A stretch of 64,000 nt of DNA from Streptomyces djakartensis (GCF_014651075.1 NZ_BMWE01000010.1:62001-126000); one strand, 5' to 3'. Positions 42,681 to 52,000 are shown, counted from the stretch's first letter. Translations and numbers: made by a program. Notes: generated from the sequence alone by a model not told the origin.

Positions 42681-43538
42681 CTACTGCACGTCGACGTAGT
42701 CGCCCGTGGCGTTGACGGCCGGGGTGGTGCTCGTGCCCGCGAAGCTGAAGCGCCAGTAGCCGTCGTAAGCGGCGGTGGCGGTGGCCTTCACGTTGCCGTA
42801 CTGGTCGGAGTACACCGTCTTGACGGTGGTGTACGTGCTGGTGCCCGCCTTGCGGAACTGGAGCTTGACCGGCTGGTTGGTGTAGCCGTGGTAGGCGTTG
42901 TCCTCCCAGTTGGCGCGGGACAGCTTGCCGGTGGACGTGATCGTCCTGCCCTTGTAGACGGGCTCGGGGCCGGCGTTGACGGTCAGCTTGGAGTAGCGCT
43001 GCACCTTGGTGCTGCCCAGGCCGCCCTGCACCTTCTCGTCCCCGTCGCTGGTGACGGCCAGGGCGCCGGCGCCCCAGGTGCCGGCGTCGGAGTTGAACAG
43101 GTCGCCGTCGGCCGGGCGGACGTAGATGACGCCCTTGCAGTTGAGCATGGTCGACGAGGCGGCGGTGCAGGTGGCCGGGTCGTCGCTGATCAGCACGTTG
43201 TCCGAGTCGTCGAGCGAGGAGCCGTGGTGGATCAGCGGGCCGGTGGCGAAGTTGTCGGAGCCGGTGTCCATGCTCGCGGGGTGCGTCACCGTGTACGTGA
43301 CCGGGAAGCTGACCACGCTGGTCGTGCCGACGACGATGTTCTTGCCGCTGTTGACCTTCACGTCGGAGAAGGTGACGTCGAGGGTCGACGCGGTGGTGGG
43401 GGCCGAGTCGGGACCGGCCGTGGCGGAGCCGAAGGCCTCCGCACCGGACGGCGCGTCGGTGGCGTGCGCGGCCGGAACGACGGAGGCGGAGAGTGCCAGG
43501 GCGCCGACGACGGCGGCCACGGTGGCGCGAATACGCAT
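42681..43538 (-). CDS. Secreted beta-rich protein of a Streptomyces-specific family
   Basis: A 285-residue secreted protein. A signal peptide (MRIRATVAAVVGALALSASV, cleaved near AHA) leads to an N-terminal domain with DVTFSDVKVNSGKNIVVGTT and TYTVTHP. A C-terminal Ig-like part (VYKGRTITSTGKLSRANWED, VKLQFRKAGTSTYTTVK, YWRFSFAGTSTTPA) resembles bacterial adhesin or wall-associated domains. Many paralogues of this type occur in Streptomyces; their function is unknown. Two cysteines (ATCTAASSTMLNC) may form a disulfide. The ATG has GGGGA upstream. Confidence 0.82.
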   Translation of the reverse strand: MRIRATVAAVVGALALSASVVPAAHATDAPSGAEAFGSATAGPDSAPTTASTLDVTFSDVKVNSGKNIVVGTTSVVSFPVTYTVTHPASMDTGSDNFATGPLIHHGSSLDDSDNVLISDDPATCTAASSTMLNCKGVIYVRPADGDLFNSDAGTWGAGALAVTSDGDEKVQGGLGSTKVQRYSKLTVNAGPEPVYKGRTITSTGKLSRANWEDNAYHGYTNQPVKLQFRKAGTSTYTTVKTVYSDQYGNVKATATAAYDGYWRFSFAGTSTTPAVNATGDYVDVQ

Positions 43539-43712
43539 GTGCGTCCCCTATGGGGAGAAGTGATCTAGGAGTCTGACTGACTCGCATGATCAGATTCACG
43601 ACCGCCGCGAATGGTTGTAGCCGGGTGACCGGTTTTTATCGCACGCGACCACTGTTGACTCACGGATGGACAACGCCTGGCGCCTTCATGGCGAAGCGTG
43701 TCGTCCATCCGC

Positions 43713-46700
43713 TCAGTCGAACCACCGGTCCCGTGCCAGTTCCTCCGTCCGTGACGGGTCCTCCAGCAGCGCCGCCACCTCGAACCGCCGCGGCCACTGT
43801 CCCGCCGCCCAGGCCAGTCCCGCTGCCACGCCCTCCAGGGTGGCGGCGTGCAGGGCTCCGTCGTCCGTCAGGCGCCAGTCGATCTCGACGCCGTCGACGA
43901 CGAGTTCCTCGTGCTCGATGTAGCGGGACGGGGTCAGCCCGCCCAGGAGCACCCGGACCGGCTCCGGTACGTCGTGCTCGGTGCCCTCGGAGGTGACCTG
44001 CCCCGTGACGGACTCGCTCAGCCGCCGTACCTGGAACAGTTCGGCCAGTTCGGCGGCGCGGGAGGGCCGGACCGGGAGGAGGGGCACTCCCGCGGTGAAG
44101 GGCAGCAGGTCCGGGGAGTCGCAGACGACGGCCTCGGCCGCGTCCACGACCTCCACCCGGCCGTCGATGACGGCGCGCAGTTCGTCCGGCAGGGTCACCT
44201 GCTCCGGGTCCAGTTCGGCCAGGGCGCCGTACAGGGCGTGCAGTTGCGCGTCGGTCACCCGGCGCTCCGGGTCGGCGAGCCGGTCGAGGAGTTCGGCGGC
44301 CCCGCCGGGCTCGTCCAGCAGCGCGGCGACCGAGGTGCGCACGCCCAGCGCCCGCAGCACCTGTTCGTCCTCGAAGCCGGTGGCGTCGGCCTCGTCGTAC
44401 AGGCCTCGGAGGAGGGGGTCACCGCCTGCCGAGCGGAGGCCGGCGGGGCGGCGGCCGTCGAGGACGGGGTTCCCGCGCAACCACCAGGCGGTGTACGGGC
44501 GTACGGCCTCGTGTGTGCCGTCGTGCAGCAGGATCCGCACCGGCTGGACGATCGCGTCCCTGAGCGGCGGCCGCGACAGCATGGACAGGGCCTGGGGCCA
44601 CTTGTCCTCGTCGACCAGGTCCAGATCGCGGACGGCGATGATCTCGGTCGCCACCGGTGGCACCGGGCTGTCCGGGAAACGGTCGAGGATGTCCTCCGCC
44701 CACACGTCGACCGCGTCCAGCAGGCCGGGGTCGTCGGGCTCCGCGAAGTCGCTCTCGCGGGGCTCCAGTTCGTCCGGGTCGAGCACGACGTCGGTGGCCC
44801 GGACGAGCGCGAAGTCCACCAGCACTCCGCAGGCGGCCAGGGGCTGCTCACCCCACTTGCCGGCCAGCTCGGCGTCCACCGCGGCCAGTTCGCCCTCGCG
44901 CATGACCTGGGCGAAGGGCCCGCCGGGGAAGACGAGTTCGCAGGCCGGCGCCGGTTCGCCGTCCTCGTCGGGCAGGGCGAGCGCACCGAGCCAGGGCTCG
45001 TCACCGGGCTCCAGTCCGGCGTCCCGCACCAGCGCGAGCACGGTGTCGGCGAGCTCCTCGGCGTCGAGGGAGTCCTCCTCCCAGCTCATGCCGCCCTCGT
45101 CGTCGAGGGACGCGGCCACGGCGGCCCGCACCTGCGGGGTGGTGAGGACGGCGCGCGGGGTCGCGGGCAGGGCGCCCAGCTTCTCCAGGATCGGGTGCGC
45201 GGCGTCCTGGTGGGCGACCTTCAGGCCGAGCCGGGCGAGGACCTCCGGGTCGATCCGGGCGGCCTCCGGGCTGGGCAGCAGCACCTGCCGCGGCCCGATC
45301 GTCGTACGGCCGTCGGCCAGCGGCACCGGCAGGCCCGACAGCCGGTCGGGGTCCACCCCGGCGAGGCTGTCGTACAGGCGCCGCCACCAGCCGGGCTCCT
45401 TCTCAAGGCCGGCCAGCCGGTCGATCGCGTCGGTCAGCGGGACCCGGGCGACGCCCAGGGTGCGCAGCTCGGTGCGTCGTTCCAGCCCGGCGGGCAGCAG
45501 GGTGGGGAGGACTTCCGCCAGTACCCGCACCGTGTCCGCCCCCGCGCCCTCGACGATCTCGGCGTCGCGGGGCCGCAGCGACTCGGGGAGGTCGTCGCCG
45601 TCCTGCTCGCGGGGCTCTGTTGCGGGCGGCAAGAACGCCGGGTGGGCGGGGGGGAGAAACGCAGTGCGCGGCAGCCGCTCCAGGATGGCCTGCCGCAGGG
45701 CGCCGTCCAGCTCGCCCTTGCCGAGCGGGCCGGGCACGAGGTCGACGAGTCCGGCGGTCACCGGGCGCCAGTCGCCGAGGAGTCCGGCGTAGGCGTCGGC
45801 CGCGCGCTGGACGAGGAAGTCGGTGAGCGGGCCCGGCGCGGCGTGCCGGCGGGTGGAGTCCAGCGGGAACGAGGCGATGAGCAGGGCGGGGACGCCGAGC
45901 GGCTCGTCGCTGGGGGTGGGGGCGTGCACGACCGGGCTGGTGCGGGGCCGGACCGGGCTGCCGTCGGCGTCGACGGGCACGGCCCAGGTGACCGACCAGT
46001 GGGGCCGCAGCCGCTCCTCGACGGGACGGCCGTCGAGCAGGTCGGGGGTGAGGGGGCCGTGCGCGGCGGAGGTGCGCCAGTGGGTGACGCCGCCCTCGGA
46101 GTCGTCGACGACGGTGAAGGGGCCGTCGGTGCGGCGGGAGATCGTCCGGGGGTTCTCGCCGTGGATCTCCACGACGACCTCTTCGAGACCGGCGAGGGTG
46201 AGCAGCAGGGAGTCGTCGACGGCGCGCAGCAGGCGTTCGGCGAGGTCGGCGGCGGGGGTGTCGCGCAGGGGGAGGATGACGGCGGTGTCGTACGGGTCGG
46301 GGGCGGAGCCCTCGGCGGCGAACGGCAGCCGCAGCAGCGGCACGTGTCCGTCGCGCCGCCTGATCTCGTCTCCGAGGCCGGGGCTGTGCCGGGCGGTGTC
46401 GGCGGCCCGTTCCCGGGCCTCGGCGAGGGACCAGCGGACCCCGCCGTGCCGGCCGACCACGGCGGGCTCGTCGGTGACGGCCAGGACGGCGGCGAAGCCG
46501 ACACCGAAACGCCCGACGGCGTGCTCGTGGGTCTCCCGCTTGGCGGAGGCCCGCAGGGTGGACAGCGACTCGACGCCGGCCGCGTCCAGGCGGGCGCCGG
46601 TGTTCGCGGCGACGAGCACCCCGTCCCGCAGGGTCAGCCGCAGCCGTCCCGGCACCCCGGCCCGGGCGGCCGCGTCGGCGGCGTTCTGCGCGAGTTCGAC

Positions 46701-46868
46701 GACGAGCCGGTCCCGGTACCCGCCGAGGACCAGGTCCTCCTCGGCGTTGGCGTCCTCACGGAACCGGGCGGGGCTGGTGGCCCAGGCGTCGAGGACACCG
46801 CGCCGCAGGCGGGCCGTACCGAACGGGTCGGCCCCCTCGGCGGCGGGCCGCACGAACTTGCTGCTCAC
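43713..46868 (-). CDS. Sacsin-type (GHKL/Hsp90-like) ATPase-domain protein
   Basis: A 1,051-residue cytoplasmic protein. The N-terminal quarter is a sacsin/Hsp90-like ATP-binding Bergerat fold: YRDRLVVELAQNAADAAARA (Asn and Asp of the N box), LVAANTGARLDAAGVESLST (G1-type box) and HAVGRFGVGFAAVLAVTDEP (G2 box). The remaining 800 residues are acidic and Leu/Pro-rich with no recognised motif. Such proteins are proposed chaperone-like ATPases; the client is unknown. GTG at 46868 has GAGGA seven bases upstream. It is followed by the secreted-protein gene after 174 bases. Confidence 0.85.
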   Translation of the reverse strand: MSSKFVRPAAEGADPFGTARLRRGVLDAWATSPARFREDANAEEDLVLGGYRDRLVVELAQNAADAAARAGVPGRLRLTLRDGVLVAANTGARLDAAGVESLSTLRASAKRETHEHAVGRFGVGFAAVLAVTDEPAVVGRHGGVRWSLAEARERAADTARHSPGLGDEIRRRDGHVPLLRLPFAAEGSAPDPYDTAVILPLRDTPAADLAERLLRAVDDSLLLTLAGLEEVVVEIHGENPRTISRRTDGPFTVVDDSEGGVTHWRTSAAHGPLTPDLLDGRPVEERLRPHWSVTWAVPVDADGSPVRPRTSPVVHAPTPSDEPLGVPALLIASFPLDSTRRHAAPGPLTDFLVQRAADAYAGLLGDWRPVTAGLVDLVPGPLGKGELDGALRQAILERLPRTAFLPPAHPAFLPPATEPREQDGDDLPESLRPRDAEIVEGAGADTVRVLAEVLPTLLPAGLERRTELRTLGVARVPLTDAIDRLAGLEKEPGWWRRLYDSLAGVDPDRLSGLPVPLADGRTTIGPRQVLLPSPEAARIDPEVLARLGLKVAHQDAAHPILEKLGALPATPRAVLTTPQVRAAVAASLDDEGGMSWEEDSLDAEELADTVLALVRDAGLEPGDEPWLGALALPDEDGEPAPACELVFPGGPFAQVMREGELAAVDAELAGKWGEQPLAACGVLVDFALVRATDVVLDPDELEPRESDFAEPDDPGLLDAVDVWAEDILDRFPDSPVPPVATEIIAVRDLDLVDEDKWPQALSMLSRPPLRDAIVQPVRILLHDGTHEAVRPYTAWWLRGNPVLDGRRPAGLRSAGGDPLLRGLYDEADATGFEDEQVLRALGVRTSVAALLDEPGGAAELLDRLADPERRVTDAQLHALYGALAELDPEQVTLPDELRAVIDGRVEVVDAAEAVVCDSPDLLPFTAGVPLLPVRPSRAAELAELFQVRRLSESVTGQVTSEGTEHDVPEPVRVLLGGLTPSRYIEHEELVVDGVEIDWRLTDDGALHAATLEGVAAGLAWAAGQWPRRFEVAALLEDPSRTEELARDRWFD

Positions 46869-46979
46869 GTTCCGGTCCTCTTCCTCGTCGGCGTGAGGAC
46901 GAAGGTACCGCTTGGCGGGCGCAGGGTGTGCGCCCGCCCGGCGTCAGCGCGCAGGGCGTGCCCGGCAGTCGCGGCGCCG

Positions 46980-47906
46980 CTACGAGTGGCCCAGTTCCTC
47001 CGTGTCCTCGTCCGTCGTCGTCGGCACCGAGCCGGCGTCCGGTGCCGGGCGCAGCGGGAAGGGGTCCACGCGTGTCTCGTCGATGACCGGCGGGGCCGGC
47101 TGCGGGGGACGGGGCATGACCGCCGCCTCGGAGTGGCCGCCGCAGCCGTAGGCCAGGGAGACGAGGCGGCCGTCGGCCGGGGAGAACTCGTTGGCACAGA
47201 CGCCGAAGGCCTGGCCCAGGGAGCCGCCGACGGGGACGAGGAAGCCGCAGGAGACGCAGGCCGCGGGGGCCGACTGGGCCATGGGCGTCTTGGCGCCGAA
47301 GGCCTCCTCCCAGCGGTCGGCAGCGGTGTGCAGGCCGTACCGGGAGAGCACCCGGGCCCGGCGCATGCCGAGTTCCTCGGCCACCGCCGCGATCGAGCCG
47401 CGGGACGGGGCGACCGGGAGACGGGCCGGGGGACCGTCGGTGACGTCCGCGTCCTCCGCCTCCACCAGGTCGGCCATCTCGTGCGACACGGCCGAGTTGG
47501 GCGCCGGCTCGTCCTCGCCGGAGAAGCCCGGCTCCAGCCGGAGGTCCTCCGCGTCGGTGGGCAGCAGATCGCCGGGGCCCATGTCGCCCGGCCGCAGCCG
47601 CTCGCTCCACGGCACCCACTCGGGCGCGAGCACCGCGTCCGGGCCGGGCAGCAGCACCGCCTCGTCCACCGTGACGATCTTCGCGCGGGAGGCGCGGGCC
47701 ACCGTCACGGCCCAGCGCCAGCCCCGGTATCCGAGCTCACGGCACTCGAAGAAGTGCGTGACAACGCGATCCCCCTCGGAGACCAGCCCCACGTGCTCGC
47801 CGACGACACCGGGCGCGGCGGCCTCCTCGGCGGCGCCGCGTGCGAGGTCCACGGCCTCGGCGCACAGACGGTCAGGGGTGCGGCTTCGCGTTGTCGCTGC
47901 GCTCAC
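46980..47906 (-). CDS. DUF3027 protein
   Basis: A 308-residue actinobacterial protein of unknown function. Conserved segments are TRSRTPDRLCAEAVDLARGA at the start, HFFECRELGYRGWRWAVTVA, VDEAVLLPGPDAVLAPEWVPW, and a C-terminal zinc-ribbon-like region with ACVSCGFLVP and GQAFGVCANEFSP plus a later CGGHSEA, which may bind metal. GTG at 47906 fits the conserved N-terminus; the longer frame adds only unconserved residues. It lies just upstream of the sacsin-like gene on the same strand and is divergent from the MFS gene. Confidence 0.85.
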   Translation of the reverse strand: MSAATTRSRTPDRLCAEAVDLARGAAEEAAAPGVVGEHVGLVSEGDRVVTHFFECRELGYRGWRWAVTVARASRAKIVTVDEAVLLPGPDAVLAPEWVPWSERLRPGDMGPGDLLPTDAEDLRLEPGFSGEDEPAPNSAVSHEMADLVEAEDADVTDGPPARLPVAPSRGSIAAVAEELGMRRARVLSRYGLHTAADRWEEAFGAKTPMAQSAPAACVSCGFLVPVGGSLGQAFGVCANEFSPADGRLVSLAYGCGGHSEAAVMPRPPQPAPPVIDETRVDPFPLRPAPDAGSVPTTTDEDTEELGHS

Positions 47907-48121
47907 AGGTATCGCTTCTCTCCATACGCCGTCTCTAGCGAGTGCGCCACTCCCAGCGCCAAGGCGGACGGAGCGGACCAGGGGACCGCGTCGACGTCCT
48001 TCATCCATTCTGCGGGATGGCTGAGATAGGCACGCTACCCTTCCGCCCCACTTCGCGTACACCGACGGTGCCATGACCCGACAACCCGGACAGTCACCCC
48101 ACAGGCCCTATACAAGCGGTA

Positions 48122-49594
48122 ATGGCACTACCCGCGGCGTTCTCGGGGCACTATGACGACGTGGCAGCGGCGAAGACACCCCCGGGCGCCACCGGGACCG
48201 GTGGGTCGAAAGGGGTCAGGGGAAACAGCCGGCTGAGCGGACCGGGCCGTGTGGGCGGCCCTCTCCGCGCGATCGGGCGCGCCCTGCACTTCCCGGTCAC
48301 CGGAACCGCCCGCGGCATCCGCAAGGCCACCCACGCGCACGGCGCCGGCGAGTCCGGCCTCGGCAAGCTGATCGAACTGCACGGGGTGAACGGCGCCGGC
48401 GATGTCATGATCACCGTCGCGCTCGCCTCCACGGTCTTCTTCTCGGTGCCCACCGACGAGGCCCGCGGGCGCGTCGCGCTGTACCTCGCCATCACGATGG
48501 CGCCCTTCACCCTCCTCGCGCCGGTCGTCGGCCCCCTCCTCGACCGCATTCCGCACGGACGCCGCGCGGCGATGGCCGGCGCGATGCTCGCCCGGGCGCT
48601 GCTCGCGATCGTGCTTGCCGGCGCGGTCGTCAGCGGCGGCATCGAGCTGTACCCGGCGGCCCTCGGCGTCCTCGTCGCGTCGAAGGCGTACGGGGTGGTC
48701 AGAAGCGCCGTCGTGCCGCGGCTGCTGCCGCCCGGCTTCTCCCTGGTGAAGGCCAACTCGCGGGTCACCCTCGGTGGGCTCCTCGCCACCGGCATCGCCG
48801 CGCCGGTCGGCGCCGGACTCCAGCAGATCGGGCCGCGCTGGCCGCTCTACGGCGCCTTCGTCCTCTTCGTCGCGGGGACGGTCCTGTCGTTCACGCTGCC
48901 GTCCAAGGTCGACTCCGCCAAGGGCGAGGACACCGCCCTGCTGGCCGCGGACGAACAGCACTTGCACGGGCCGCACCGCCGGCCCGTCAAGCGCCCCGGG
49001 CTGCGCACGGTCGGCCCGGCCGTCACCCACGCGCTGGCCGCCAACGCCTCCATCCGCTGTCTCACCGGCTTCCTGATCTTCTTCCTCGCCTTCCTGCTCC
49101 GCGAGCACCCGGTCTCCGGGCAGAGCGCGGCCGTGTCCCTGGCGATCGTCGGCGTCTCGGCGGGCGCCGGCAACGCGCTCGGCACGGCGGTCGGGGCGTG
49201 GCTCCGCTCCCGGGCACCGGAGATCATCATCGTGACGGTCGTGGCGTGTGTGCTGGGCGCGGCGATCACGGCGGCGGTGTTCTTCGGCGCGGTCATGGTG
49301 GCCTGCCTCGCCGCGGTGGCCGGGTTCGCGCAGGCCCTGGCCAAGCTGTCCCTCGACGCGCTGATCCAGCGGGACGTTCCCGAGCCGGTCCGCACGTCGG
49401 CCTTCGCCCGTTCCGAGACGCTGCTGCAGATGTCCTGGGTGCTGGGCGGGGCGGTCGGCATCGTGATGCCGCTCAACGGCACGGCCGGGCTGGCCGTGGG
49501 GGCGGCGATCGTCGGCACGGGCTGGCTGGCGACCGTGCGGGGGCTGGTCGACTCGGCCCGGCGTGGTGGGGCGGCGCGGCCGCGCGTCGCGTAG
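48122..49594 (+). CDS. MFS-type membrane transporter
   Basis: A 490-residue membrane protein with about 11-12 hydrophobic segments. It has a long cytoplasmic N-terminus (to about residue 80) and MFS features such as VVGPLLDRIPHGRRAAMAGAM (motif A-like) and NALGTAVGAWLRSRAPE. The start could also be GTG at 48161, which would remove 13 residues. In Streptomyces this transporter is regularly found beside DUF3027, DUF2771 and the mqn genes; its substrate is unknown. Confidence 0.87.
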   Translation: MALPAAFSGHYDDVAAAKTPPGATGTGGSKGVRGNSRLSGPGRVGGPLRAIGRALHFPVTGTARGIRKATHAHGAGESGLGKLIELHGVNGAGDVMITVALASTVFFSVPTDEARGRVALYLAITMAPFTLLAPVVGPLLDRIPHGRRAAMAGAMLARALLAIVLAGAVVSGGIELYPAALGVLVASKAYGVVRSAVVPRLLPPGFSLVKANSRVTLGGLLATGIAAPVGAGLQQIGPRWPLYGAFVLFVAGTVLSFTLPSKVDSAKGEDTALLAADEQHLHGPHRRPVKRPGLRTVGPAVTHALAANASIRCLTGFLIFFLAFLLREHPVSGQSAAVSLAIVGVSAGAGNALGTAVGAWLRSRAPEIIIVTVVACVLGAAITAAVFFGAVMVACLAAVAGFAQALAKLSLDALIQRDVPEPVRTSAFARSETLLQMSWVLGGAVGIVMPLNGTAGLAVGAAIVGTGWLATVRGLVDSARRGGAARPRVA

Positions 49595-49717
49595 TGCCCT
49601 CCGATGGATCCTCCAGGGATCTTCCGGTGGACACCTTATGTGGATCTCTTGGGGGATCTCCGTGGGAGCCGTACCCCGCGTGGGCGGTCCGACCCGCGTG
49701 CCCGATAGCCTTCGCCC

Positions 49718-50215
49718 ATGACCAGGTTGCCCCGCGGCGTAGCCGCTGATGGATTCCGTGCCGTGCGACGCCGCCGCGCCGTCGCCGCCGCCGGCGTCGT
49801 ATCCGCCGGACTGCTCGTCCTGTCCGCCTGCGACAAGCCGACCCCGATGGCCACGGTCACCGTGGGCAAGGACTCGGTGAACTCCGAGGCCACCTGTGGC
49901 GGTGAGGGCAAGGCCCTGAAGTCGGCCGATCTCACGAAGTGCCTGAAGGACAAGGGCATCAACAGCATCTCCGTCGACCCGGACGAGACGGTGCGCTTTG
50001 GTGTCGACCCGGAGATCGCCGACGAGGGCTGGACGATCCTGATGAACGGGCAGCCGCTGACCGACTCCAGCACGAAGACGTACCGCACCATTCCGGGCAG
50101 CGTGTTCTTCAACGCGCAGTACGGGGCGCAGGGGAACTCGACGCTGGTCTCCATCAAGCAGGGCGAGAAGGACGCGTCGGGGCTCTGGAACTTCAAGCTC
50201 GAGAAGGACGCCTGA
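49718..50215 (+). CDS. DUF2771 lipoprotein
   Basis: A 165-residue lipoprotein. Arg-rich N-terminus, hydrophobic stretch AVAAAGVVSAGLLVLSAC with lipobox LSAC, then a beta-rich domain (SVDPDETVRFGVDPEIADEG, WTILMNGQPLTDSSTKTYRT). The family (DUF2771) has no known function but is conserved just ahead of the menaquinone genes mqnB and mqnD in Streptomyces. It is 23 bases upstream of the mqnB start used here and probably in the same operon. Four GGATC motifs precede it (49606-49658). Confidence 0.88.
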   Translation: MTRLPRGVAADGFRAVRRRRAVAAAGVVSAGLLVLSACDKPTPMATVTVGKDSVNSEATCGGEGKALKSADLTKCLKDKGINSISVDPDETVRFGVDPEIADEGWTILMNGQPLTDSSTKTYRTIPGSVFFNAQYGAQGNSTLVSIKQGEKDASGLWNFKLEKDA

Positions 50216-50238
50216 TCGCTGCCGCTGGGCTTGGCCGG

Positions 50239-51129
50239 GTGCTTGTCGCCACCGCGGTTCCTGTGGAGAGGGACGCGGTGGTACGGGCCTTTGGGGCGCT
50301 GGCCCCGGGGTCCGATGGATCGGTGCTCGGCGTTGCGGGCCGTGCCCACCCGTTCCGCCCTGGCGGAACGACTGCCCACGGCGGTAGCGGAACGACTGCC
50401 TACGGCGGTAGCGGAGCGGCTGACCGCGGCGGTGACGGAGCCACTGCCCACGGCGGTAGCGGAACGACTGCCTACGGCGGTAGCGGCGCGGCTGCCCACG
50501 GCGGTGGCGGCGGGGCGGCTGGGCGTGCCGGTTTTGGTGGTATCGATGTGATCGCCGCGGGTGTGGGGCCAGGGCTGGCGGCTGCTTCTGCCGCTGCCGC
50601 TCTCACCGCGGCCGCCCTTCAGGGCGCCCCCTACGGCCTCGTCGTCTCCGCCGGGATCGGCGGGGGGTTCCAGCCGGACGCGCCGGTCGGGTCGGTCGTC
50701 GTCGCTGATGAGATCGTCGCGGCGGATCTCGGGGCCGAGACCCCGGACGGGTTTCTGTCGGTCACCGAGCTCGGGTTCGGGACGGTCAGGCATCGGCCGC
50801 CCGAGGAGCTGGTGCGGCGGGCCGCCGCGGCGGTCGGGGCCCGGGCCGGTGCCGTCCTCACCGTCTCCACGGTCACCGGGACCGCCGAACGTGCCGCCGT
50901 GCTCCGTGAACGGCATCCCACCGCCCTCGCCGAGGCCATGGAGGGCTTCGGGGTCGCCGAGGCCGCCGTCGCGCACGGGGTGCCCGTGCTGGAGGTGCGG
51001 GCGATCTCCAACCCGGTCGGCCCGCGGGACCGTGCCGCCTGGCGCATCCCCGACGCCCTGGCGGCTCTGACCGAGGGCTTCGGGAAGCTCGTGCCCGTAC
51101 TGGAGAGTTGGAACAGGCATGACAGTTGA
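50239..51129 (+). CDS. mqnB: Futalosine hydrolase with a repeat-derived insertion
   Basis: About 296 residues. The nucleosidase fold is clear: VATAVPVERDAVVRAFG at the start, GIDVIAAGVGPGLAAAS, GLVVSAGIGGGFQPDAPVGS, VVADEIVAADLGAETPDG, then EAMEGFGVAEAAVAHGVPVL and EVRAISNPVGPRD with the catalytic Asp region. It cleaves hypoxanthine from futalosine in menaquinone biosynthesis. Residues 43-90 are an insertion absent from normal MqnB: six in-frame 24-base units encoding GTTAHGGS-like octapeptides. GTG at 50239 is the first usable in-frame start after the lipoprotein stop, with a weak ribosome-binding site. It overlaps mqnD by 11 bases. Confidence 0.9.
   Translation: MLVATAVPVERDAVVRAFGALAPGSDGSVLGVAGRAHPFRPGGTTAHGGSGTTAYGGSGAADRGGDGATAHGGSGTTAYGGSGAAAHGGGGGAAGRAGFGGIDVIAAGVGPGLAAASAAAALTAAALQGAPYGLVVSAGIGGGFQPDAPVGSVVVADEIVAADLGAETPDGFLSVTELGFGTVRHRPPEELVRRAAAAVGARAGAVLTVSTVTGTAERAAVLRERHPTALAEAMEGFGVAEAAVAHGVPVLEVRAISNPVGPRDRAAWRIPDALAALTEGFGKLVPVLESWNRHDS
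50351..50508 (+). repeat. Palindrome plus 24-base tandem repeat inside mqnB
   Basis: A hairpin (CGTTCCGCC-CT-GGCGGAACG, 50351-50370) runs into six 24-base units starting at 50365, 50389, 50413, 50437, 50461 and 50485, consensus GGAACGACTGCCCACGGCGG plus TAGC. Hairpin and unit are recognisable variants of the intergenic repeat at 32 kb (CGTGCCGC-CCAA-GCGGCACG followed by GGCACGACTGCCCGCAGCGG), with paired base changes keeping the stem. Confidence 0.85.
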
Positions 51130-51967
51130 GCAGCTGCGGATCGCGTACTCCTCCTGCCCGAACGACACCTTCGTCTTCGACGCCCTGGCCCACGGCCGCG
51201 TCCCCGGCGCCCCCGCGCTGGACGTGACCTTCGCCGACATCGACGTCACCAACGGCATGGCCGAGCGCGGCGAGTACGACGTGCTGAAGGTGTCGTACGC
51301 CGTGCTGCCGTACGTCCTGGAGCAGTACGCCCTGCTGCCCTGCGGGGGTGCGCTGGGGCGGGGGTGCGGGCCGCTGGTGCTGACGCGGGAGGCGGGGGCC
51401 GACCTCGCCGGGCGGACCGTGGCCGTGCCGAGTGAGAAGTCGACCGCGTATCTGCTGTTCCGGCTGTGGGCCGCGGACACGCTGGGCAGCGGGGTCGGCG
51501 AGATCGTCGTCATGCCGTTCCACGAGATCATGCCGGCCGTGCGGGACGGGAAGGTCGACGCGGGGCTCGTGATCCACGAGGCGCGCTTCACGTACCGCGA
51601 CTACGGCCTGCACAAGCTCGCCGACATGGGCGAGCACTGGGAGAACACCACCGGGCTGCCGATCCCGCTGGGCGCGATCATCGCCAAGCGGTCGTTGGGC
51701 GAGCAGAGGCTGCGGCTGCTGGCCGACTCCGTGCGGGCGTCCGTGCGCGCCGCCTGGGACGACCCGGAGGCGTCCCGGCCGTACGTCATGGAGCACGCCC
51801 AGGAGATGGATCCGGCCGTCGCCGACCAGCACATCGGGCTGTACGTCAACGAGTTCACCGCCGGTCTCGGCGAGGACGGCTACGCCGCCGTACGCGGCCT
51901 GCTGACCCGTGCCGCGGCCGAGGGGCTCGTGCCGCCCCTCGGCCCGAACGCGCTCGCTTTTCCCTGA
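51119..51967 (+). CDS. mqnD: 1,4-dihydroxy-6-naphthoate synthase
   Basis: A 282-residue periplasmic-binding-protein-like lyase of the futalosine menaquinone pathway; it converts cyclic dehypoxanthine futalosine to 1,4-dihydroxy-6-naphthoate. Signatures are IAYSSCPNDTFVFDALAHGR at the N-terminus, DVLKVSYAVLPYVLEQYALL, CGGALGRGCGPLVL and GLVIHEARFTYRDYGLHKLAD with the catalytic His. It overlaps the mqnB end by 11 bases, so the two are co-translated. It ends at a hairpin shared with the convergent cold-shock gene. Confidence 0.95.
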   Translation: MTVEQLRIAYSSCPNDTFVFDALAHGRVPGAPALDVTFADIDVTNGMAERGEYDVLKVSYAVLPYVLEQYALLPCGGALGRGCGPLVLTREAGADLAGRTVAVPSEKSTAYLLFRLWAADTLGSGVGEIVVMPFHEIMPAVRDGKVDAGLVIHEARFTYRDYGLHKLADMGEHWENTTGLPIPLGAIIAKRSLGEQRLRLLADSVRASVRAAWDDPEASRPYVMEHAQEMDPAVADQHIGLYVNEFTAGLGEDGYAAVRGLLTRAAAEGLVPPLGPNALAFP

Positions 51968-51975
51968 GCGGCGGC

Positions 51976-52000
51976 AGGGCCTGTCCGCCGGACGGGCCCT
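51976..52000. terminator. Hairpin between mqnD and the cold-shock gene
   Basis: An extended stem (51976-51986 with 51990-52000, one T-G pair) spans the 31-base gap between convergent genes. Confidence 0.6.
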
